Below, in pieces: positions 40,101 through 52,888 of a DNA stretch of 64,000 nucleotides. The notes under the pieces are model-generated. The model was not told the DNA's origin and did not search any database. It saw nothing but the letters and a program-made list of their open reading frames with translations. The stretch is from Megaleporinus macrocephalus (taxonomy: Eukaryota > Chordata > Actinopteri > Characiformes > Anostomidae): contig CM038711.1 of the NCBI GenBank assembly GCA_021613375.1, forward strand, positions 16,237,076-16,301,075. Reading direction: 5' to 3'. The number at the start of each line of letters is the position of its first letter. The stretch's first letter is position 1. The position numbers and the translations under genes were made by a program.

Positions 40101-43100
40101 CTCCTCTACAGCTCCCTCGTCTACAATGACTACATCTACATCCACCATGACCACGGTGGGTTTGGGATCGCAGCCCCAGCACAGTCCAGGAAAGGTGTTG
40201 TTCACGCCCCCAGGCTCTAGCATGATCCTCAGTCAGGAGCCCGTACAGATGTTCCTGCAACAGGTCAGTGTGTTTTTGTACTTTTGTGTGTGCAAACTGT
40301 GTTCTTAGCCAATAAACTAACTTCATACTGGAAAGAAAAATCCCCAAGCTCTGACCTATGAGACTTACCCCCTTGCAGACTTACAAGTTTGCCCTCTGGG
40401 GTTTAGGTCTGTGTGACCATTTTCTTTTACAATGTAGAGCCCTGCTCATCTTGCCTCAGTTTGGATTTTTGTTGTACATCTGCCCCTCCTGAACTGATAA
40501 ATGTGCTCATGTCAGGAACAGCAGCACCAAGCAGGGAAAGACCCACCTGCATCTGTGGGCGTACCTGCGTCTGTTATCGTCAGCGGTGGCAGCTCTGGTT
40601 CCGCCACTACAGGCCATGACAACCCGTTAGCCGAAACTCACCCAGGGCAGAGTCCGAGCCCCTCCCTTGGCCCCGCTCACATGGCAGCATTGGTTAACAA
40701 GGTAGATGAGCTTGTGCTGTGCACTAAGTCCCACCCACTTGTTGCTGGCACCGCTACATATTGGGACACCTTGTCTCCTAGCAAAACTATGCCCCACACA
40801 CACGCACACACGCACACACGCACACACACACAAAAACCTGACTTCCTTTTCTGCCATGCTTCTCTGCTCAGCATCAAGCCCCCTCTTTTGTAGTTGCTTT
40901 GTCACCCTCCTGCTTGTTGGCATTATTATTTTGTCTTCTTCAGGTTTTGTTACACATTGTATTTCTGTGCTTTCTCTTGTCCACTATTCATCTTGGAGTT
41001 AGAAGATGGTAGTATGTTGCTGCTGTATTGTTTTCCATCTTAAGATATAGTATGGTATTGGCTTGCCAAAGTCTGCCTTCCATTTTCCTTATATTAAACA
41101 ATTTGTTGGGAAATTAACACACATGTGGAATGAATAAGACTTTCTGTCTAGTTTTAAAATGGCGTTGAAAAAAACTGAATGGCAATTCAAAAGAACTAAT
41201 AAAAAATCACTAATGTTAGTAGTTATTTTAAAATATTTACACAGTAAAATGTAAATTGATGGTTTATTCACAGTTAAACTTACAAAAATGTTATGACTGT
41301 TTGAAAAAGCAAATAGTGCAACTTTGGCTTTTCCTTGATAACTAAGTTTTTGTTTTAGGTGGTTCTACCTCAGGTTTTGCTTACACATCAAAGAATAGGA
41401 AAAGGGAAATCTAAAAAAGTGGTTTGATATGAAATGGTTCATCAAAATAAAAAAAAACAATGTGGTTCATTCAGAAAAAATCATTTTCTTTGAAGATGAT
41501 TTTGACGCTCTGCATGTGCTTCTCTGCCATGAATGGATATTAAATACACTTTTACATTTTTAAGATGTCAAATGCTTATTTTCACTATTTCACTAACTAT
41601 CAAAACAGTCTATTCCGATGCTCAATATTGCTAATGAAGAATACCAACACTTGATATTTGGGGTTAATACTTATGTGCTGTAAATTTGATATTTATAGTG
41701 CAACTGTTAATCACAACTTGAATCAAAACTTAAATCAATATTAGAAGAAAAATAGATCCCAAAAAATGGACTCAAATGTATGCATATTTACACATCACTG
41801 TCAGTGTTGAAAGGATGTAGCTTACTATATGGTCAGAACTTGCCTTTTCAGTATAGAAATCCAAGCTGTAATTAAAAGTTTCAGCTTTTGAAATGAGATG
41901 AATTTTGCAAAAATTAAACACACCAGACGCAACACAATTTTTGGAATTTCACGCACATAAAAAAACTTTTAAAAAGTTTATTCACCAAAAATATCCATTT
42001 TAAACTGGATTTTTTGCAATTCTCAGTCATCAGCCTGTACAATCATTTCATCTTTGTAATATGTAATAACTTTGACAAAGGCATTAAATGCTTCACCCTT
42101 CAATTTCTGTAGAATTTACTGTTTCTCATCAAATCATTCTTTGTTTACGCTGTAAGCATTTAATCAGAAAATTAAAAAATGGGTGAAATGTCCAATTTTT
42201 ATTAGCACTTGCCCACTGTCACTTCCACTGGTAATTTTACTGATTGGCCGCAGGTGTGTCTGTAATGTTAGGTAGCATGTGTATGCATTGGTCCTGATAG
42301 CTAGTCTGTAGAATTTGCATGAAACAGTTAGAAAGGTGGAGGGAGAACTTACCATTCCACTTAGTATCCCACAAGACACAATAGCCATGTTTTTGTATAG
42401 CAACACACTTGTTTCTCCTCACTCATTAGCATCCAAATTACTCATCACTCTTCCTTAGTCATATCCTTCCCCTGTCCTTCTTAAAATGGAGAAAATCCCT
42501 TCAAGATTGCTTTCAAGGCCTACTTACTTTGCTGCCTCCAGTGAATACCTTTGTCCCTGTTCTTTTTCTTTAACATGTTTAACATGTGGGTTTCCCCATA
42601 CTCTAAAATGTAACCACCAATATTCCTTCACCCCCAACCAACCACCCCATCCCCGACTAAAGATCGTCTTGTTTATCCGTTTGTAGTGTTTCTTATTAGA
42701 AATCTTTTATGTACAACTTCTGTGTTCTGTGCAACAAAGAAGTTTTTTTTTTCGTTTGTATCTTCTGGTTCTGTTTTTAAAACTTAAAAAAAAAAAAATT
42801 GAATGTCATATTTCTGCTTTTTATATATTGCTGCAGTGTTCGCCCACCAATTAAGAATGACTTGCAATCTGTGGTAATACAGACATTCTCAAGTGATGTT
42901 GGTTTTACTTTTTGCTTCCTGATTTCCAGGTTCCATCAGCAGCACATCAGCAGGCTCTAAAAATCCAAAGCGCCTCCCCCTCTCAGACCGTAGCCCCTCA
43001 CAGTGTGACTCCAACTCTGTCTGACAGTCCGCAGCCGTCCCAGGCTTCACCTCTTGCGCAGGGCCATCAGATCCAGTCCCCTCACCCTCCTCCACAGTCC

Positions 43101-46100
43101 CGGCCTCCATCTCAACCCCAGACACAGCCACCTTCTCAGTCCCAGACCCCCACTCGTGCATGCACGCCTTCCTCTTTACCTCCACTGTTCATAATACACA
43201 ATCAGATTGGGGGTTCTCCGCAGCCTCCTCAGCTAGCTACACAGTCTGCTCAGCAGACACAATCACAGCACATTCAAGTACAGATCCCCCAGGTTCTTCC
43301 CCAGCCGCTCCCTCAACCTGTGGTTCTTCAGCAAGAGCATCCACCCTCCTCTTCCTGCTCCCCAAAGCCTCCCCAAGCACCTCCAACATTTCAATTTGGC
43401 ACAGTAGTGAAACCGCAGATTACAGTGCCAGGCCTAAGTGCTGAACAGCAGCACCATTTACAGCTGGTTAATGCCCAACTACAAACCATGTCATCAATCA
43501 CCCAGCCCTCACCGCAACAGAAACAGCTGCTGGAAAAGCTTCACCAGGTAAGCTGTTGTCCACCGAATTGCAGACTTTACTGCACTGTCAACGGTGTACA
43601 AGCAATTATTCCAACCATTGATTGCTAAGGACAGCTCATCATGTTTTGGACTTGTGTGTGGAATCTCTGTGCATAAAGGACCAGATGGAACAAATGAAAG
43701 CCTTATTTAAATAATGTCCAAAATGTTGCTGACTTCTTTCTAAAGTACAGTAAAAACTTGAAGTTGAAAAAGTTGAAATAGTAGTGTGGGGCAGGGTATT
43801 GACTTTTTATGGTATATTGATATAGTTTTGAGATATACAATAGGATAATACCATGTATGTCAATATATTTTGATATTGCTTTAAAATACACAAACCGTTC
43901 CATCCATTGAGTCGTGCCAGTGCAATTCTCCTCTCAGAAATTCTCCTCCTTGTGCGCACAAAACCAGTCCTACAGTCCCCTTAAACAGCCACACATTCAA
44001 CTCTGTCTCCTCATTATTTAACTCATTCACTATAAAGGAAGGTAAAAAGAAGAGATGGAGGAGTAGTGTGCCTTATTTAAGGAAAAGCCGGTGGTCTACC
44101 ACATCGCCATAACTATGATCTGTGTAGCAACAACAGAAAAAAGCTGATAGGATGCTGGTTAATTTCCTTTGACAGCATTAATCATAATTGATTTTTTTTT
44201 TTTATTATGTATCACTATTCAGTGTAAAAATACCTATATGTGTTTTTTGGTCCATATCTGCACATCAGGCGCTTTTAACTGTTAAGGATGTATACACTTT
44301 TTTTGGGAAAATCCGTTTGTTGTTGAAAGGTGGTAAATATTATCTGTCCCATTCCTTTGGGAACATGTTACAGGCGTCAAATTCGGAATATAGGTGTATT
44401 TATGTATAAAATTTACAATGCGAAACATTCAATATCTGTAGAGCTTATGGAGCAAGTTGCCTGTCAGTATTGTTTTGATGAGGGTGATCAGTGTTGAGCA
44501 AGATACTAGCAATGTACCATGTGAACTAAGATGTAGGATGATATTCTCATAGAAAGATGTTTCCTGAATCTGCTGTTCTTAAGAATGCAAAGGATGAGCC
44601 AAGTGTGTTTGTATGTCTTTTTCAGGTTCAGCAAAACATCCTACTTCAGGCCAAACAACAAGCTCAAGCCCAGGGCCAGGTCTCTCAGCCTCAGGCTGCA
44701 AGTCAGTTCAGCAAACTGCCTGAGCAGCCTGGGACTCAGGTGGTAACATCATCAGTTGGTACTGCAATTAGTGGATCAGTCCCATCTCTTTTACAGCAGA
44801 AATCTGTGCTTGTGAAGTCCTCTGCTACAGGTAGTCACTTTTAGGTAATTAACTTGCAAAAGTTGTTTTGTCCTTCTGTTTACTCGTTGCCTACAGATTA
44901 CTTATCCTATCTGCAGGTTTGAATGACGCACAGGTACTTTCTGGGGCTTCAGGGTCTCCTGGGGTTACAGTTAACCAGGGAATTGCTCCCCCAAACCTTG
45001 CTCAGGCTGTTCAGGTGTGTTATGTTTATTCTATTCTATTTTAAGTATCTGACTATTTGCTGATTTTTTTTTTTTAATTTTCGTAATATATTTTTTGAGG
45101 CTAGTGTTAATACTAATGTAAATTTTATATCAATAATCAATCTACTGCAGGCAAAGACAGGAGTCATAAGTGGAGTTGGAGGGCTAACGTTGGGTAAACC
45201 AGGGTTACAGATTCAGGTTGTGAATAGTGGACTCTCGCAGATGCCTGCACCACAACCTCCTGCTCCCGTTCAAACACAGGCAAGGGTTAGAGACGTTGCT
45301 GACAGTGAATTGCTACAGCAGTATTATTATTAGCACAGATGCATACGTTGATGTATTGTCCTGCATATTTAGAGTTGTTTTGTATGCCCTTCTACAGACT
45401 TCTTTAAAAAGGCCTTTTATAATGGAGCCCAGCAAAGAAGCACGGCAAGTACCATTCATATAAATAAACTGTATTAGTAACACAGTAGAAAGCTTGCCTG
45501 AATTTTGTTCTAATTACCTTGTGTACATGTAGAATGCTGGAACAGCTAAGGAAGCTTCAGGGTTCTGTACTGCATCCGGACTACAGCTCACCTTTTCGTT
45601 CTTTTGAAGACACTCTGCACCGACTGCTGCCCTACCACCTGTACCAAGGCATGGCTCCCTCCCCTCAAGACTACTGCAAAGGTAAAACCCCGAGGCTTGA
45701 ATACATTATAAAACAGAATGTAAAACTAAATGATCTTGGCAATATTTATAATAAAGATTTTTGTTATGTAACTGGAATTTTAAACTGGGGTTTAAATTGA
45801 CATTTAGATCCAGGCCAAACTAGGTAATGTCTTAGCTCTTCTTTGGCTAGCTTAGTAGACATTAATCCAGTCTCTGATTTTTTGCAACTGACTGAATTTA
45901 TGTGTCATTTTTTTTACTGCTCTTTGTGTAACACTGCCCAGTGGATGACGAGTTTGAAAGTGTCTCCTGCCAACTTCTAAAACGTACACAAGCTATGCTG
46001 GACAAATATCGTCACCTGCTGTTTGAGGAGTCTAGGGTAGGATCACACAGTTCATCCCTTTTCCTTTTTTGCCATAACCTGTCTTGACACTGACCTGTTA

Positions 46101-48475
46101 TTAATGCTTCTTTTTGTCTGTTCTGAACAGAGGCTGGGTCCTTCTGCTGAGATGGTGATGATTGATAGGATGTTCATTCAGGAAGAGAAGATAGCACTAA
46201 ACCAGGACAGGATACTAGCTAAAGAAAAGCCAGGTAAACAGTCAGCCTGTATGAGAATGGGATGGGCGGGCCTTCCTCAGTTCTGCATGGACATGCTGCC
46301 ATATAATTCAATAGTTTTCACATTATAAGCTTTTAAACAAATACCTCACTGGAATGAGGTGTTGTAAAAATGAGAGCATACTCATTGGTACAGTGGACTG
46401 GCCTTCAATTAGATATGCCAGTTTTTAGGATTAAAGCTTGTTTAAATTTGTAAAATAAACAAAAATAAACAAATAAAGATGTTATCCAGTATTTATAAAA
46501 CACTAGATGAAAACAAAAACCCATCAACACAACTACAGTTCTGCAATTCAGCATTTTGTGTAAGTTGTTGTGAGGGTTTTTTTTTCATTTGGAGTTAGGC
46601 CAATTAATAATACAATGTAATGTTATAAAAATGGTTGTTTAGATGACATTCATTGTTTGGATGAAGTTTTCTGTAGATTAATTGACCCCCCAAGTAATCT
46701 TTATTAGCAGCTAAAGTCTGCGTCTAGGATTGTTGGAGCTATAGAGGGTAAATGGGTGTTAAACAGGTAGGAATTATAGGTAGGCAGTTTGTGTAACACT
46801 ATTTTTTTTCTTTGCAGAAGAGTTTGTGGCCAATTCATGTTTGCTGAGCAGAGCCATGGACAGTGCTGTGAGGCCTACACTAGTGGAATCGAGTTCTGTC
46901 CGAACAGGGGCATTCGCTGTTGCTGCACCTCATGTAGCAACCACTCTATCTCCAGTTCCTCCCTCAATTACACCTGTTACTACTGCAGCAACCACACCTA
47001 CCCCTTTCCCTCCAACCAAACTTGTGATAAAACAAGGAGGAGGTGGAGCACTGGTATCCTGGTCTACTAGTTGCTCCCCCACGGCTACAGCAGTGGTACG
47101 GCCCAGTGCAGAGCCTGCAACACAGGGCTCCGAGCGCTCTTTTGGCCGCTCCACATCTTCTGCTCGGTCTGCTGATGATGACGATGATGCGCTTCCTCAG
47201 AGGACCAGCAAACCACCCATCAAGACCTATGAGGCACGACAACGAATTGGCTTAAAGTTGAAGATAAAGCAGGAGGCAGGGTTTAGCAAAGTGGTTCACA
47301 ATACTGCCTTAGACCCTGTTCATTCGCAAAGCCAACACACCCCGCAACTACAAACCCACGAGCCACCCTCCAAGACGGGGGCACTTGTAACTCAAACCCC
47401 CACAGTTATTAGGACTCCACCGCCAACTTGTAACCCCACTTCATCCACCACTTTCAGTGCTGTAACCACACATGCCAGTTCCACCTCTAGTGGCACAGCT
47501 TCCTCCACTGCCCCTCCTTCCTCTGTATCATACTCATGGTCATCATCATCATCCTCTTCCACCTCTTCTGCCCAGATGAATGGCACCTTGGAGCACAACG
47601 AAGTGGGTGAGGTGAAACGAAACCCTACATCCTCAGCCGCACCTCAGTCGACCATCTGCCGTCTACCATTGCGCAAAACATATCGTGAGAACATCAGCCC
47701 TCGTCACCGACCAGGAGTTCCAGGGGGTGGTGATATAGTGCCCATTCCACCACCGGTACCCCCTGGTCCCCATACCTCCTCTCCAAAACCAGAGCGAACT
47801 GTGATTGCCAGTGTGAAGCTGGAGCGGCAGGGTGGCAGTGGGCCCACTCAGCCCCACGCTGAGCCTGGCTCACAGGGCCTGATGGCAGTAGAGGACGAAT
47901 TCTTTCGTGGAATTAAAAATGCTTACCACCACCACCAACGGCAGCAGCAGCTCTCTGACAAAGAGGATGAAGAGGATGAGGGCAGCAGGGGACGTGTGGG
48001 AAGGGTGAAAGGGTTGGTAAATAAAAGCAGAGAGAGGATGCTGGGGACGTTTCAGATGGACCAGCACGCACCAGGCCCTCCGTCTCCTGGTGAAACATCC
48101 TGCACAAGAGACTCCTCGCTTCCTGCAAAGCGGTGTAAATCAGACTCCCCAGACATGGACAATGCTAGCTTTTCAAGTGGTAGTCCCCCACCAGATGACT
48201 CACTGAACGAACACCTTCAGTGTGCTATAGACAGCATACTGAACCTGCAGCAAGTCCCCCCGGGAAGGGGACCAGTGGGCAGGGTCCATGCTACGAACCT
48301 AACCAACCAGCACCAAACTCACCACCGCCAGGGCACAACATCTTCATCAACGTCAACATACAGACACTCTGTCTCTTCCTCCTCTTCTCCATCTTCATCT
48401 TCCATGTCCCAGCACCCACAGGTAGGGGGCAGAGGGCAAAATGGAAATCTGGTGTCACAGACGCACAGTAGATAA
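37145..48475 (+). CDS. bicra: bicra (GLTSCR1), BRD4-interacting chromatin-remodelling-complex-associated protein
   Basis: Fourteen coding exons: 37145-37185, 37312-37357, 37886-37951, 38203-40263, 40516-40701, 42930-43547, 44626-44830, 44917-45014, 45151-45279 (or 45285), 45398-45444, 45533-45681, 45942-46036, 46131-46233, 46818-48475. Phases close exactly, giving about 1833 aa (human about 1560). The N terminus MDDEDGRCLLDVICDPQ and the stretch DFLEDDDILGG identify the family. Residues about 50-1150 are Gln/Pro/Ser/Thr-rich, including LSVHLLNQQGSIVIPSQ. Residues about 1158-1282 are the conserved GLTSCR domain (GSVLHPDY, FEDTLHRLLPYHLYQG, AEMVMIDRMFIQEEK). The last exon adds KTYEARQRIGLKLKIKQEAG and AIDSILNLQQ. 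BICRA is the defining scaffold of nuclear ncBAF (BRD9-containing SWI/SNF). The ATG context (gacATGG) is good. Exon 10 ends in GC-AG notation (cacg|gcaagt). Confidence 0.95.
40794..40832. repeat. (CA)n microsatellite in bicra intron
   Basis: ACACACGC-type dinucleotide run about 90 bases after the donor of the 40516-40701 exon. Confidence 0.9.
40833..42929 (+). other. bicra intron between the 40516 and 42930 exons
   Basis: AT-rich intron without an intact frame or an element I can assign. It ends in acceptor gatttccag. Confidence 0.4.
43548..44625 (+). other. bicra intron between the 42930 and 44626 exons
   Basis: Holds AT-rich sequence; around 43790-43880 'gggcagggtattgacttttt' and repeated 'atattgatat' resemble a dispersed repeat of the kind found in psmd8 intron 6. 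No exon seen. Confidence 0.4.
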
Positions 48476-49930
48476 CAGCCCCTGTAGTCAATAATGTAAG
48501 ACTGAAAGGCATAAGGGATCTGGGTTTTCTCTGTTCAGCTGTGTTTGCCTTGTTTGTCTATAGATGCTGACTGAAGAATAATGTTCTGTTGGTTTACATA
48601 TGGCCCTGTAAGTGTACTTTTGAAAGAATGAAGTGCACTTTGGCATTATTATGCTAATTTTTTTTTTTTTCCCCTTTTTGTGTGTGTGTGTGTTCTTGGG
48701 TGGGAAGCTTCAGGCCAGTTCCTAACCAGTTCGTTGTTGACAAGGGTTCACTTTCTTTTCTAGCAAAAATGAATTATTAATGATGTTGTGGGGGGCAACA
48801 TGGCTCAATCAGTTGTCAATTTGATTTATGTACTTTTTAAACACAAAATATTAATTAATGTGATTTATGGTCCCTGATGAATTTACATTATAACCATAGC
48901 ATTCTGTCTTTCCAGTATATGTTAATTTTTGGTGATGTATTTATTCATATTAAGTGAACTTACCTGCCGTATAATTCTTTGATTTTGGGATTAGGTCCTC
49001 TAGAGAGAGACCTTCGGGTGGGAAAATTGATTCAACACAACCTCATATGAATTATGATGATACATACATAAACTACATAGGCACCAAATGGTTAGTTTAA
49101 CATTTTCCCTTAAAAGGTGAATACTGGAAATCAACCATAGAAACAGGTTTTTTTTTTTTTTTTTGGTTTTTTTTTGGGGGGTGGGGGGGGGGGTGGGGCT
49201 GCTATTAGAACCTCAGAAATACCTCTAAAGTTGTCCCAAGTGACTTAAATGACCTCCAAGTTGGGTTGAAGGCAAATCCAAGGATACCCAACTCAGTGCT
49301 TAGAGCTCTACCCTCCTACAGAGATCATTTCCATCTGGCGATAATATTCTGATGCACCTAAAGAGTTTAATAAGCTGTATTGGATAAGTCAAATTACCCT
49401 TGGAAATAAACTTAGCAGGAGGGGACATGTCCAGGAGCATAAGTTGTGTATATCACACATCTCTTGAGACTTTTTTGGAGGTTCTCAGTCCCACGCTTGG
49501 GGAGCCTGAGCACTCTAGAAGTTTGTATTTTCTCTGAATCAGGAATAGAAGAGCAGACAAATGCAACACTGTGCAATGGGGTTTCCAAGATTGGGACTGA
49601 GTTATGCTTGTTTTAATCAGTATTTTCTATTGTGTGCTATCTCAGACATTCGAGGCCCTAAGTTCACCCTCCTAATTTATTTTTATTTATTTTTTGTACA
49701 CATACTTAGACTCCTTCAAAGCCCTTTGGACAATTCAAAAGCAAACACAGCTTAAGCAATGACATGGAAAGAACAATAATAATGTAAAGAAAAAATAGAA
49801 ATGTAAGAATTTGAAGTATAGTACTACAAATTAATTTTGTATTGTATTTATTGTGTATAATGACACTTTTTAAAAAGAACTGTACATTTAGTAAAACTGT
49901 AAATTAAACCTTGCTTCTTTTATGAAACAA
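48476..49930 (+). other. bicra 3' UTR (presumed)
   Basis: Follows the TAG at 48473-48475 and holds no further coding exon. It contains T-rich and G-rich tracts (48659-48695, 49147-49198). It probably ends after the ATTAAA at 49903-49908. A longer form could use AATAAA at 51338-51343, but that would overlap the presumed ehd2 5' region. Confidence 0.5.
49903..49908 (+). terminator. Candidate bicra polyadenylation signal ATTAAA
   Basis: Common variant signal about 1.43 kb past the stop, followed by a T-rich stretch 'ttgcttcttttatg'. Confidence 0.5.
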
Positions 49931-50559
49931 TATTACCATTTCCTTTGTTTTGGGAGTTCCATACTGACACGGCTGTTGAGCAGTGAGACCCTTTTTTCTG
50001 AATTTGAGTTTATGACCACTAGGTGGTGACTTTCAGCTAAATTAGTATATGCCTAAGTTCAAGGAGTGTAAAGGGAGTTGGGTGGGTGGGGCAAGCAAGA
50101 AAAACTCCTTGGATGCAGTTAGCTGAACTTTTGAGAGCTTGGAAGTATTGGGCAAAGTAGGAGTTTGCTGTTACCTAGATAAGCCAAAAGTCATGATTGT
50201 GCAATAGGAGATGTAGGAATATTCTGTAGAGTCTTCTCTTTTAGTTTAAGATTCACTAAATACCTTTATTGTGCCATCATATCGTTGGTGTGTTAAGAAA
50301 ACCAAGAATGTAAGTAAATGTAAATAGGTTTAATTCGAGACAATTCTTGAGTATTTATTTTGCTCCATTCATCATGAAATTTCTGTGCAGTGCAAAAAGT
50401 ACAGCGTGTTCAAATGGTGCAGGAAAGTACAAATTTGAAAAATGGAGGTACCTTTTTTTGGGGGGGGGTGACATTGTATTGTTGCTGAAGGCTTTGGTTT
50501 GATCAAAAATCTAGTTCATCATGAGCTGTATGTACAGAGCCTTTTAACTTACACTAGCA

Positions 50560-50928
50560 TTCACCATTTTGGCCTGCTGTCACCTAACTCAACCCACCCT
50601 TTTCCACCCACTTGTTCATGCCCAGCCAAAGCCTGGGCTTGCCCTAAAGTGTGAGGAGGCTGGGAGAGGGGAAAAAGGGAGACAGGAGGATAGGCAACAA
50701 GGGCGTTGCAGTGCTTCGTGTATATATGCAGCTTGGGGACACACTGAGAGCTCATTCAAAAGCTTATTTGAAGAAGGCAAAGTGGATTTATCATTATTTA
50801 ATTTTAACCCTAACCCTGTAACACAACGTTGCAGTTTGCTGAGCTTTATATATTACTCATTATTACTCAAGTATTATGTTTTTGATTTAATATTTTGTTT
50901 GTTATTGTCGTGGCAGACACTATACCAG
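50560..50928 (+). promoter_or_regulatory. Candidate ehd2 promoter and non-coding exon 1
   Basis: C-rich motifs (cccacccttttccaccc, 50595-50611) are followed by a TATATAT element at 50721-50727. About 200 bases further on is a strong donor, accag|gtaagat (GT at 50929-50930). EHD2 is known to have a non-coding first exon, and a fitting acceptor (tcctccacag) lies at 52620-52629. An exon of about 50750-50928 would fit, but this remains prediction. Confidence 0.4.
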
Positions 50929-52629
50929 GTAAGATCATTATTATTGCTCTTATTTTAAACTTGTCTCTTAAATCCTTTTTTTTTCTTTCTCCATAGTCGT
51001 TTTGGCAACATTGCTGTCCCATTGCCTCTTATACAACACTGTAAATGAGCATCACAAGAGACAAAAAACATACTTAAGGCTGACATTGTAGTTTGTGTGG
51101 ATAGACAAACTATATTGCCCTTTCCACTCGTTAAGTACGCACTGTGGCTCTACACAAACATTGTGACTGAGCTGAAGTTAATTTCTTCCAACAATATGAC
51201 TGACTTTGTTGCAGCTGTGATGAATGATGCCACAAGGCATTTTCCATTTCCTGCGCAGCTTGCAAACTGACGTTTGAGTGTTATGTATGCAAAAAGCCTA
51301 GTTTAAAGAATATAGTTTTCTCATATTTCTTGCATTCAATAAACTTAGTCTGAGTTACTAAACTTACTGTCTGGGAACAGCCTTGAGAAATTCTGGGCTG
51401 TATGAGGGTGGGACCAAACAATAAAAAGTTCTAAGGTAGCATTTACATTACAGAGAGAGCCATAAAATTGCAATACCAGATTTAGCTCAGCTAAAATATT
51501 ATCAAAGTTTTTAATGTATTAATGTGTTCAGTTTTTGTTTAGGCCAATGTAAAAATGTAGTGGTTGCAGTGTAAAGCGCGTTGCATCCCTACATTCATCT
51601 GTGACAATCTTTTTTTATAGCCTGGCAAAATTGTTAAGGTATTTCACCAGTACAGCTGAGGGAGTCTTTGGTAAAGTCTTTGACTAAAACAGTTTTAAAA
51701 ATTTAATTAAATAAAATTTAGTTTAGGACAACACCATCTGTAAATACCACTATTAAAAGTATTCTTACAGTTTCGAAAAATACTGCAGTGTCATGCACCA
51801 GTGGAAGGATGTTTGTGATCCAATATTCCCTTCAATTTGAAGCAGACAGTATGGTCACTGTCTAACTAGTGTGCTCTGGCTTCTGCAATGTTAACCGTTT
51901 ACTCGTTTCACATTCCATTGAGTAGCACTACTGGAAAACACATCTCACTCTTTTCAATATACGTAAATGAGCTATGTATTTGGACTGTGTGTGTGAGAGA
52001 GAGAAAGAGAGAGAGTATTTCCATAGTGTACACATTTTCCAGACAAGAACAGACAATGCTTTCTACCTTAACACAGGGCTAAAAGACATAATTTTTAAAA
52101 AAAAAATACGGGAGTGCAGTCATTTTACCAAAGAAATACTCAGCTTAGTTAAAATAATTTCCATAGCTTTTTCAAACTTTCTGCCAGTTTCTGAAGTAAA
52201 CATTGTTATTCAGAGTTGTTTGGTGTGAACTTGATTGTTAAGATTTTGGTGATTGGACTTGGGGTTACAATGTATTTAATGTTAGCATAAGTATTTTATA
52301 TGTACAGTGAAACTACAGTTTTTTGCAGTACTATTTTATTTGCACTGCTCCACCATGAATTTATGTTACCATGTAATGTGTTAAATGTGTTTAATGCATA
52401 ATTATCAAAAAAAAGAACTATCATATAACAGTGTACAGTGTTTTAGGCATTACAGACATCCTTTTTTTTTTTTTTTTTTGTTTGTTTGATTTGATATCTG
52501 GTTCCTCTTACCACCACTGTGAGCAATTCTGACTCTAAACTCCTTCCTGAGAATTAAGCATCTCCCATGAAAACACTGAATTAATTTGATCTGATATTCA
52601 TCTGATATTCCCTCTTTTGTCCTCCACAG

Positions 52630-52888
52630 AAATTTTAAAGGCTAAGAAGACAAGTCACTAATAAAAAAAGAAGACTACGGTTTTAAACTGTAAAATAATA
52701 ATTAATATCATACAATCCTCTTTTACACTGAGCCTTGGAAGCAGACCTACACAAATAACTTTTGTAAAACGGGAAAAAAGACAAGCCTGCACAGCCATCT
52801 CAGACGAAACATAAACATAAGGAGGCAGGGGTCACAACAGACGTGTAAATTAAGTAACTGAGCAAAACTGCAATAAGGTCTCTACATT
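52630..52888 (+). other. ehd2 5' UTR portion of the first coding exon
   Basis: A polypyrimidine tract and acceptor (cctccacag) precede 259 bases without any ATG before the ehd2 start codon, so initiation at 52889 is unambiguous. Confidence 0.6.

Noticed and set aside
40702..40893. In-frame extension of the bicra exon past 40701
   Set aside because: A GTAGAT donor follows AAC AAG and the continuation runs into a CA microsatellite with no family resemblance; the donor is only moderately strong, so some doubt remains.
46930..47242. Minus-strand frames over the last bicra exon
   Set aside because: Antisense shadows of the bicra coding frame with low-complexity products.
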